Shown here in pieces: positions 54,701 to 62,121 of a DNA stretch of 64,000 nucleotides. Every line of letters begins with the position of its first letter. Position 1 is the first letter of the stretch. Source of the stretch: Lachnospiraceae bacterium XBB2008 (lineage in GTDB: Bacteria > Bacillota > Clostridia > Lachnospirales > Lachnospiraceae); the NCBI GenBank assembly GCA_900102235.1, contig FMVL01000003.1:186001-250000 (forward strand), written 5' to 3'. The notes under the pieces were generated by a model. That model did not search any database. It was not told where the DNA came from and saw only the letters and a list, made by a program, of their open reading frames with translations. A program made the translations under genes and the position numbers.

Positions 54701-57286
54701 TCACTCCGTTTCATTCAGAGGTTCAAGATCCGACGCCAATTGCCTGTATCTGGATAACAGTTCGCCAAGTTCTTTATCCAGTGTTTCGATATCGCCGCTG
54801 TTTCCCGCCTTTTCAAGCTTTGCAGCGAATTCTCCGAGTTCCAGTGCGCCTATCGCACGCGATGCGCTCTTAAGCGCATGTATCTTAACGGTCGCATTTT
54901 TTATATCTCCGGCAGCCCGGTAATTTTCGATCTCTTCCGCTTTCTTTTCCGCGCTTGCCGAATACATTCCGAGAGTCATGACATAAGACTCACCGTCACC
55001 GCAATAATTTAGTCCCGATTCCACATCGATCTCCTTAATGCCGTACAGAAGATCCGGAAGCACATAATCGTCCGTATCATCATTATCATCGGACACCGGA
55101 GTCACCTTATCCCCGGGAAGATACTCAAGCAGCATCAGCTCCAGCCGCTCGGCATCGATCGGCTTGGTCAGATAATCATCAAAGCCGGCATTGGTGTACA
55201 TCTCGCGCATGCCCGATATCGCATTGGCGGTAAGGCAGATCACCGGAACAGACGCATTCGGAGCATCCTTAATGCTCTTCATCTCCTGAAGTGTCTCTAT
55301 ACCGTCTTTGTCAGGCATCATATGGTCCAGGAAGATAACATCATACGGCTTGTTCCTGAAAAGCGAAATGCCCTCGTCACCGCTTTCCGCCGTATCGATC
55401 CGGATCCCGGTCTGTTTCAGGAGGTTCACAAATACCGTCAGATTTACGGGAGTATCATCTACAACGAGCACTCTTGCATCAGGCGCCGTGAACTTCTCAC
55501 GGTAGTTTATCCGTTCACTTAACGACCGTCTGAAGGCCTCCTCGAAATCGCCGATGGGATCCCATTTGACGACTTTCTGTTCAAGTTCAAAGGAAAATAC
55601 CGAGCCCCTGCCGTATTCACTCTCTACTTCAAGATGACTGCCCATCATGCCAAGAAACCTCTGGACGATGGTCATTCCCAGACCCGTACCCTCGATGTTC
55701 CTGTTCTTTTTTTCTTCGATACGTTCAAAAGCAACGAACAGTTTGTCAAGATCTTCGGGTTTTATTCCTATACCTGTATCGGCAACACTTACTCTTATCA
55801 TAACCGCCCCCGGCTTATCCTCCGGTTTGTGAGCTTGTGCGGAAAATGTAATGCTGCCCTCTTTTGTATATTTTACGGCATTAGAGAGGATATTGATGAT
55901 GATCTGCTTGATCCTGATCTCGTCTCCGTTAAGGATCGAAGGAATGTTCCTGTCTATATCCAGATTAAATGACAGGCCTTTGTCATCCGCTTTCTTTTGC
56001 ACCATATTTACAAGATCGTTGAGAAGTGAAGCAGAACTGTAATCCACGTTTATTATTTCCATCTTGCCTGCTTCTATCTTGGAGAAATCCAGAATATCGT
56101 TGATGATTCCGAGCAGCGTGCTTCCTGCGGTTTTTATGTTCTCCGAATACATTCTGATATTGTCGTCATCGGAATCCCTGAGTATCATCTCGTTTAAGCC
56201 GAGGATCGCATTCATGGGCGTACGGATATCATGTGACATGGTGGACAGGAAGTTGGATTTGGCCTCATTGGCCTCATTGGCCTGTTGCGCTGCCTCTGCA
56301 AGCTTACGGTTGTATGTCATGAAGACGATCGAATTGAATATCAGAAGGATCATAAAACCAAATGTCGCTATGGCAAGGAGCAGCCAGTCTATCGATCTGT
56401 TTGCGACCAGATCGCTTGCAGGAATATAGGCAAGCAGTATCCAGGTCGTCATGGTCTTGAGAGGCGTGTACGACAAAATACAATCCTCGCCTTTATGATT
56501 CCTGATGGTCATGGTACCTGTCCCGCCGGCTATCTCCCGGGTCACATGCTCATATTCCCCCGCCGAGGCTGCATTGTATGACTTGTAATACTCAAAGAAA
56601 TTGCTGTTCTTAAAGGACCTGCCGTGGATAACGTAATTACCATCCCTGTCCACGAGGCTTATCTCCACATTCTCGTACTCACCTTTAAGGAAAACGAGTT
56701 TCTGCTCAAGACTGCTCAGAGGAACCACACGCATCAGAAGGGCGTCTTTAAGCTCACCGTCATCTTCATCAAGGACAGTCACAAAATTATAAAAAGCGAT
56801 AGACTGCACACCGTTCATCGGGTTTGTATAGGCTCTTGTAAGATTGACAACATCCGTCGAATCGACCACGTTTTCGATATTGTCAAAGATATCTATTTTC
56901 TTATATGAAACCGTATAGACATCCGGATCGGACACTTTAGCCGTTGTTGAGAGTCCGGCCCGTTCCGGACTGTCAAGAAAGATCAGATGTCCCTCGATCT
57001 CGGACGATATCGAGGCCTTCCTGATAAAAGCCATGACATCCTCAGCACTCATCGGGGTACCGTCTTTAGCGGAACTGTTGATATAGTCTGCCCATATATC
57101 ACACAGATGCTGCTCATCATCAAGGTAGTTGGTAATGATCTGATTGGTGGTCACGGTCATCTTTTCAAATCCGATGATCCCGTTTTTACTGCTCTCTTCC
57201 GCCCTGATGTTGGCATACCCGATGATAATGAACAGGATGAACCCCATTATCAATAGATTGATTGTTATGATCAGACTTCTTTTCAC
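54701..57286 (-). CDS. Hybrid histidine kinase with extracellular Cache-like sensor, receiver and Hpt
   Basis: An 861-residue kinase starting at GTG. Helix 1 (about 5-25), extracellular Cache-like domain (about 28-298, with NVEISLVDRDGNYVIHG and a YTPL segment), helix 2 (302-323), HisKA with His352 in MSHDIRTP, HATPase (about 450-570; VKYTKEGS, DTGIGI, GTGLGM), receiver with Asp654 in FLDHMMPDKDG, and Hpt with His803 in KIHALKSASR. All phosphorelay residues are present; no separate output regulator is adjacent. It precedes and is probably cotranscribed with the family 1 binding lipoprotein. Confidence 0.9.
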   Translation of the reverse strand: MKRSLIITINLLIMGFILFIIIGYANIRAEESSKNGIIGFEKMTVTTNQIITNYLDDEQHLCDIWADYINSSAKDGTPMSAEDVMAFIRKASISSEIEGHLIFLDSPERAGLSTTAKVSDPDVYTVSYKKIDIFDNIENVVDSTDVVNLTRAYTNPMNGVQSIAFYNFVTVLDEDDGELKDALLMRVVPLSSLEQKLVFLKGEYENVEISLVDRDGNYVIHGRSFKNSNFFEYYKSYNAASAGEYEHVTREIAGGTGTMTIRNHKGEDCILSYTPLKTMTTWILLAYIPASDLVANRSIDWLLLAIATFGFMILLIFNSIVFMTYNRKLAEAAQQANEANEAKSNFLSTMSHDIRTPMNAILGLNEMILRDSDDDNIRMYSENIKTAGSTLLGIINDILDFSKIEAGKMEIINVDYSSASLLNDLVNMVQKKADDKGLSFNLDIDRNIPSILNGDEIRIKQIIINILSNAVKYTKEGSITFSAQAHKPEDKPGAVMIRVSVADTGIGIKPEDLDKLFVAFERIEEKKNRNIEGTGLGMTIVQRFLGMMGSHLEVESEYGRGSVFSFELEQKVVKWDPIGDFEEAFRRSLSERINYREKFTAPDARVLVVDDTPVNLTVFVNLLKQTGIRIDTAESGDEGISLFRNKPYDVIFLDHMMPDKDGIETLQEMKSIKDAPNASVPVICLTANAISGMREMYTNAGFDDYLTKPIDAERLELMLLEYLPGDKVTPVSDDNDDTDDYVLPDLLYGIKEIDVESGLNYCGDGESYVMTLGMYSASAEKKAEEIENYRAAGDIKNATVKIHALKSASRAIGALELGEFAAKLEKAGNSGDIETLDKELGELLSRYRQLASDLEPLNETE

Positions 57287-57341
57287 TCTCTGCCCATCCG
57301 GTCTGTGATAACGAAAATGACACTATATCATCACTATAATA

Positions 57342-58901
57342 TCATAAGTTCAGAAGTTCTTTCGTTCTGCGTATCAGATTCTTTACAGGTTTTACGATGC
57401 TGTTGAACACCGATTCCGGATCAGTCTTCGTATATTCGTGATCCGTATAATCTCCGCAGTAGATCTCGTTCACACCATAATATGCCGCAGCAGCTTTATT
57501 ATAGGGATCGTCGGGATTATCCATGCACAGTCCCATCGATACATCATCGGTAACGGATCTGTCGGAAGCAAGATGCCCGTACAGCGGCGGCCAGCCGATA
57601 TCATCAAGATAGATCGACTCCCTGTCTCTGTTCGCCAGGACGATCCCTATCTGATCCTCGATCTGAGCCGACATGTCCGCGTCAACGATGAGACCCGAGA
57701 TCAGATTGACGATCAGTGCCGCACCCGCAAATACGGCTATTCTCTTTGATCCCCTGCTCCATTCGTCAAACGGAGGCACATAAAGTTTGTCCATGGCACT
57801 GTATGCAGCCGCCAGGAGATATATGACAGACGGATAAGTTGCCCTCTTCGGATATTCCGGAGAAAGCATCATCACCGAGGGAACCGCAAATGTCACAGCC
57901 TCCATGGCCATCATGAACAGATCAGTGGAATGATCTCGTATCCTGCTGTCGGCAAAATACATGATGACCGGTATATGGAGCGGCAATTCGCGGATCACGG
58001 TGGCCATGAAACCGTCTTTAAACCACATCTTAAACATAAGAGGAGTATAGAGATACTCCACGGGAACATAGCCCGGCAGCATATCATCAAGAGTTGCGGG
58101 CAGCGTATCACTTTCCTCGCTTTCGATGCGGAACTTCTTGCGATTACCGGGAGCTAAGAGCAGCAGTGCAAGTCCCAGCAGTTCACCCAAAAGACCTGCT
58201 GCCATCCATCTGCCGTATCTGTCATGCTTTCGTGCATACAGAGTGGCCATGAGTGCCGTCATAAACGCGGCACCCGCACCGGTCTCGGTGGTCCAGCCGG
58301 CCAAAAGCCCCAGAACAAACATAAGAGGTCGCGGAAATCCGTCGGATGATGCATGATAATGCATCGAATACGGCAATACGAAAAGAGACTGGAGCAAGCC
58401 GACCCACATATAGTTCATCGACCCGGTAAGCCAGAAACAGCTGGCTATGAGGTGTGGGGCGCATGCATAGAACCCTGCCGTGAGCAGCAGAGCATTTTTC
58501 GGGGAGATATCCCGCAGGCCGACCGGTCTGCCCTTTGCAACAGATGCGCACAGATACAGCTGAGCAAGCATCACGCCTGTATTGGCTCTGTCAAAGTACT
58601 TCTTGTCATCCGGGATCAGAAATGCCTGAACGAGTGATTCCGCTATGGTCCTGCCGTCCCAGGTAAGATAGTGTGACCATTGTGATCTGACCAGATCACG
58701 GGCGTTCTTAACCCTCTTGTAATTCTGTTTTCCGAATGCCAGATTACCGTTATTCTCTCCGTCCCATACAAAAGAATACGGATAATCATCCGCATACTTG
58801 GGTATCAGACGGTTCTTATAATACATAACCGCACCGAATGCCGCCACTATCGTAACGACTGTCGATATCCGGCTCTTTCTGCGTGTGTGTCTCTTTTTCA
58901 T
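57342..58901 (-). CDS. DUF6056-type polytopic membrane protein
   Basis: A 519-residue integral membrane protein with about ten helices. The N-terminal loop PKYADDYPYSFVWDG and QWSHYLTWDGRTIAESLVQ, followed by GSMNYMWVGLLQS, match DUF6056, a family related in layout to membrane glycosyltransferases that use lipid-linked sugars (the early acidic DDYPY suggests a GT-C-like site). Function is not established. The frame opens at a TTG ten codons earlier; the ATG giving MKKRHTRRK is preferred, although it is only 10 bases after TGTTATAGT and has a weak ribosome site. It diverges from the MATE gene. Confidence 0.75.
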   Translation of the reverse strand: MKKRHTRRKSRISTVVTIVAAFGAVMYYKNRLIPKYADDYPYSFVWDGENNGNLAFGKQNYKRVKNARDLVRSQWSHYLTWDGRTIAESLVQAFLIPDDKKYFDRANTGVMLAQLYLCASVAKGRPVGLRDISPKNALLLTAGFYACAPHLIASCFWLTGSMNYMWVGLLQSLFVLPYSMHYHASSDGFPRPLMFVLGLLAGWTTETGAGAAFMTALMATLYARKHDRYGRWMAAGLLGELLGLALLLLAPGNRKKFRIESEESDTLPATLDDMLPGYVPVEYLYTPLMFKMWFKDGFMATVIRELPLHIPVIMYFADSRIRDHSTDLFMMAMEAVTFAVPSVMMLSPEYPKRATYPSVIYLLAAAYSAMDKLYVPPFDEWSRGSKRIAVFAGAALIVNLISGLIVDADMSAQIEDQIGIVLANRDRESIYLDDIGWPPLYGHLASDRSVTDDVSMGLCMDNPDDPYNKAAAAYYGVNEIYCGDYTDHEYTKTDPESVFNSIVKPVKNLIRRTKELLNL

Positions 58902-58911
58902 GATCCACTTT

Positions 58912-58920
58912 ACTATAACA
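58912..58920 (-). promoter_or_regulatory. Extended -10 of the DUF6056 gene
   Basis: TGTTATAGT on the minus strand, ending 10 bases before the ATG. No strong -35 was found. It implies a leader of only a few bases. Confidence 0.45.
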
Positions 58921-58933
58921 TTTTTGGCCAATC

Positions 58934-58963
58934 TTTACATCAGGGACGCAAAAAGCGTATGAT
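58934..58963 (+). promoter_or_regulatory. Promoter of the MATE-fusion gene
   Basis: TTTACA (58934-58939) and TATGAT (58958-58963), 18 bp apart, each one mismatch from consensus. Two upstream in-frame ATGs fall in or next to the -10 box, so the gene must start later; the predicted start gives a leader of about 28 nt. Confidence 0.6.
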
Positions 58964-58997
58964 GTTAACAATTCAAACGCTCACTCAGATCAAGCAC

Positions 58998-60791
58998 ATG
59001 AAAAGTATACTTTCCAAAAATCTGACTAATGTAAGAGTTGACCGGCACAATACGGCCGGTTATCTGGGAATACGCAAATTCCATTCACTTCTTGCCGCTT
59101 CCATGATCGATGCCGCCCAGCTTATCGCGATGGGCATCATCGATAAACTCATCACAGGTAATATCGTCAGTCCGGATGCGGTAGCTGCGATCTCGCTTCT
59201 TTCCCCCGCAGATACCATCCTCATGCTGTTTGAACTGCTGTTCTCGGCGGGAGCATCTGTCATGTATGCCCGTGCGATCGCGGATTTTGACGGCGAAAGA
59301 GCCAGAAAGATCGAGGGAATGACGATCATCCTGACGGTTTCCGTCAGCATCATCCTGCTGTTATTGTCATTTGCCGGAGAGAACGCATTCTTCGATATGA
59401 TAGAAGCGACCGGCGAGATCCGGGAATATGCCAGCGATTACTTCTTCTTCTCCAGGTTCATGTTCATCCTGACCCCCATATCCACGCTTCTGGGAGAATT
59501 CGCGGTAGTGGACGGGGACGAGAAGCTTGTTATGGCAACAACGATCTTCGATGTGATAGGCGATATAGGCCTTTCTGTCATTTTCTGCTTTAAGATCGGG
59601 ATCGCGGGTGCTTCACTCGGATCGATCATAGGATCATCTTTCTCGGTAGTGGTACTGTTAATCCATTTCTTTAAGAAAAGCAATCCGCTGCGTCCGGTCC
59701 TGTACTTTTCTCTCCGGGACACACTCGAGATACTCAAGATCAGTGCGGCGGATTCCATCTCTTTACTGTTTGATACCGGATTTGAACTCTTCATCAAATT
59801 CTGGTTCATATCTCACTTCGGAATGATACTCACTCCTGTCCTGGCTACGGTCACATCCATACTGGATCTGCTGTTCATCGCTGACGGCATCAGTTCTTCA
59901 TGCGATACCATGATCATAGCCTACCGCGGTGACGGCAATCCCTATGCCATCCGAAACCTGTTAAATCATGCCGCTAAGATAGCCGTGCTCATCGGGGCGG
60001 TATTTATCGCCCTGATCTGTATCATAGCGCCCGTTTTTCCTTACATATACGGTATCAGAGATGAGGAAATGATACGTCTGTCCGCCATAGGCTGCCGGAT
60101 AGTCGCGATCGAGATAATCCCGTACAGCCTCATCGCCCTGTTCAATTCGTACTATATCCGCACCGAGAGATATGCCATTGCGATCGGCTTGAATGCGGTT
60201 AACTCTCTTCTTTTCCGAGCCCCGCTCATAATGATATTCTCGAGTGCCTTCGGCATGACAGGAGTATGGATAGGCTGCGGTCTTACCGGATATGTTTCAT
60301 TTCTCTTCCTGTATCTGATCATCTCGTTAAGATACGGCAGGACCAATTTCCCGCTGATAGATGTGAACATAAAGACCGCCTGCTTAAACTTAAGCTTCAT
60401 GATCACAACGGAAGAATCAGTAAATGCGAGCATTAAGGTTTCGGAATACTTAAAAGACCACGATATCGATACGATAACCGCTACAAGGGCCGCTCTCATA
60501 TATGAGGAGGTCCCTCTGCTCGTTGCGGATATCAATAAGGAGATCAATAAGAAAAAGGAAATACATATAGATACATTTGCCGCATTGGAAAAGGAAGGCG
60601 TAAAGATCGTCTTCTGGTATGACGGCGAGCTTGCCAACATCTCTGATCCGGATATGCTCTCCCAGGATCTGAGGAACTTTCTGATCACCGGTCTTTTCAA
60701 CATAAATCAGGATGTACGATCCCTCATGACTTCGGGATACAACAGACTGTCTTTCGTGATCCCGTATCCCCAAAACGCTGTGGCTAAATAA
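58998..60791 (+). CDS. MATE-like transporter with extra C-terminal cytosolic domain
   Basis: A 597-residue protein starting at the ATG behind the promoter (MKSILSKNLTN); the frame is open from 58887. Residues about 20-455 form twelve helices of the MATE/MOP superfamily (FELLFSAGASVMYARAI, LLGEFAVVDGDEKL, ISSSCDTMIIAYRGDGNP). An added tail of about 135 residues (460-597) is soluble. Its predicted order (ALIYEEVPLLVADINKE helix, then VKIVFWYDGELANISDPD) recalls RsbW/SpoIIAB-type ATPases, but the N-box asparagine is not evident, so the match is tentative and activity doubtful. Substrate unknown. It overlaps the convergent second MATE gene by 8 bases. Confidence 0.78.
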   Translation: MKSILSKNLTNVRVDRHNTAGYLGIRKFHSLLAASMIDAAQLIAMGIIDKLITGNIVSPDAVAAISLLSPADTILMLFELLFSAGASVMYARAIADFDGERARKIEGMTIILTVSVSIILLLLSFAGENAFFDMIEATGEIREYASDYFFFSRFMFILTPISTLLGEFAVVDGDEKLVMATTIFDVIGDIGLSVIFCFKIGIAGASLGSIIGSSFSVVVLLIHFFKKSNPLRPVLYFSLRDTLEILKISAADSISLLFDTGFELFIKFWFISHFGMILTPVLATVTSILDLLFIADGISSSCDTMIIAYRGDGNPYAIRNLLNHAAKIAVLIGAVFIALICIIAPVFPYIYGIRDEEMIRLSAIGCRIVAIEIIPYSLIALFNSYYIRTERYAIAIGLNAVNSLLFRAPLIMIFSSAFGMTGVWIGCGLTGYVSFLFLYLIISLRYGRTNFPLIDVNIKTACLNLSFMITTEESVNASIKVSEYLKDHDIDTITATRAALIYEEVPLLVADINKEINKKKEIHIDTFAALEKEGVKIVFWYDGELANISDPDMLSQDLRNFLITGLFNINQDVRSLMTSGYNRLSFVIPYPQNAVAK

Positions 60792-62121
60792 CCGTTCCGT
60801 CCAGTGTGAGCATTTCTTCCTTCCTGACATACTTCACATATGCTGCCATCAGAAACAGTGCCGCTGTCGGGCCTATCACTGTGCCCACCCCCAGAAAATG
60901 CAGGGATATGGGAGCCAGCATGCACACGAATACGGCCGGACAGATCCCCCAGGCCAGTAAGAACGTGGCCACACACCGGCCTATCCTGCCTGTATACTGA
61001 TAAAAAACAGCCAGTATCCTGTCCAGACATATAAATACCGGAGAAAGACCGAGTATCCTGACTGTAGCGACGGCAATCCTTACGGTCTCGGGATCCTCTA
61101 TTCCGAACAGTTCAGGCACAAAGGGAGCCAAAACGACGAAAAGGACTCCGAAAACGACGCCTTCGATCAAAGCAGCCCGTATCGTCAGCAGTTTCGAAGC
61201 CGAAAGCGCATCCGTGTTACCCTGCCCGATATATTCATTGATCGCCACCGTCTCATATTCACTGATCCCTTCGGAAACATAAGCCACCAGTTCATAAAGA
61301 TTGATGATGATCGCAGCGACCGCGAGCCCGCGTATCGAGTAAAGACGCAAAGATACGGCGTTTACGGATGCCTCGATGATTATCTGAGAAATGAAGATCG
61401 TGCTTTCTCCAAGGCCCAGTTTAAATATCTCCAAAGCAGTCCTGCCGCTGAAATACAGCCTGAAACGCAGCCTGTATGCGGGGAATATAAAGGCCGTGAG
61501 CAATATGAGCACTCCGATGACGTTGGCGATGAACGTAGCGCAGGTAACACCTGAAATCCCCATCATCCTGCCCAGAACCACTGAGAATAAAAGATTGGAT
61601 CCGAGCAATGATGTTGTAGCCACGATACAGAATATGCTTCCGCCCATGTACATGATATAGGTAAAAAGAAACGCATACAGAGGAGCGACCAGTGCCGTGA
61701 ATCTCTCCCAGAAAAATGCCCGATATGTGTAATCATAAGCCGGGGTGCCTGCGGCGACCAGATCAACAAGCGGTCTGTCAAAAATGCCGAATACCGCAAA
61801 AAACAGCAGTCCCAACATGATGCAGCTGGTAAGGCAGTGACTGAAGATCCTGTCCATCTGATCCCTGTCATGCCGGCCGTGAGCTCTGACGATAAGAGCT
61901 CCCCCGCCCACGCATAAAAGATACATGAGAAAAGTTTCGGTGGTGATATACGGTCCCAGGAGATTGACTGCTCCGAAAGCCGTATCACCGAAAAGATTAC
62001 CTATTACCGTTTCATCCAGAAGCACTCCGATAACATCTATAAAGGCCGACAGTGTCGCTGCCATGAATATCGGAAAAAACCGGACACGGTCAAATGTATT
62101 GGTACTTTCTTCAGAATTCAT
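60784..62121 (-). CDS. MATE family efflux transporter
   Basis: A 445-residue polytopic membrane protein with twelve predicted helices in two halves (FIDVIGVLLDETVIGNLFGDTAFGAVNLLGP in the first as short blocks; ISEYETVAINEYIGQGNTDAL in the second). MATE proteins exchange Na+ or H+ for drugs or metabolites. It has no extra C-terminal domain, unlike the neighbour on the other strand. The start overlaps the ABC permease stop by four bases (ATGA), so it is coupled to that permease rather than to its paralogue. Confidence 0.87.
   Translation of the reverse strand: MNSEESTNTFDRVRFFPIFMAATLSAFIDVIGVLLDETVIGNLFGDTAFGAVNLLGPYITTETFLMYLLCVGGGALIVRAHGRHDRDQMDRIFSHCLTSCIMLGLLFFAVFGIFDRPLVDLVAAGTPAYDYTYRAFFWERFTALVAPLYAFLFTYIMYMGGSIFCIVATTSLLGSNLLFSVVLGRMMGISGVTCATFIANVIGVLILLTAFIFPAYRLRFRLYFSGRTALEIFKLGLGESTIFISQIIIEASVNAVSLRLYSIRGLAVAAIIINLYELVAYVSEGISEYETVAINEYIGQGNTDALSASKLLTIRAALIEGVVFGVLFVVLAPFVPELFGIEDPETVRIAVATVRILGLSPVFICLDRILAVFYQYTGRIGRCVATFLLAWGICPAVFVCMLAPISLHFLGVGTVIGPTAALFLMAAYVKYVRKEEMLTLDGTVI

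Noticed and set aside
57320-57345. Repeated CACTATA motifs upstream of the Cache hybrid kinase as a defined promoter
   Set aside because: Several -10-like hexamers overlap, but no -35 fits at 16-18 bp, so the start point cannot be chosen.
58887-58997. Upstream in-frame starts of the MATE-fusion gene
   Set aside because: They fall before or within the predicted -10 box and inside the divergent promoter of the DUF6056 gene.
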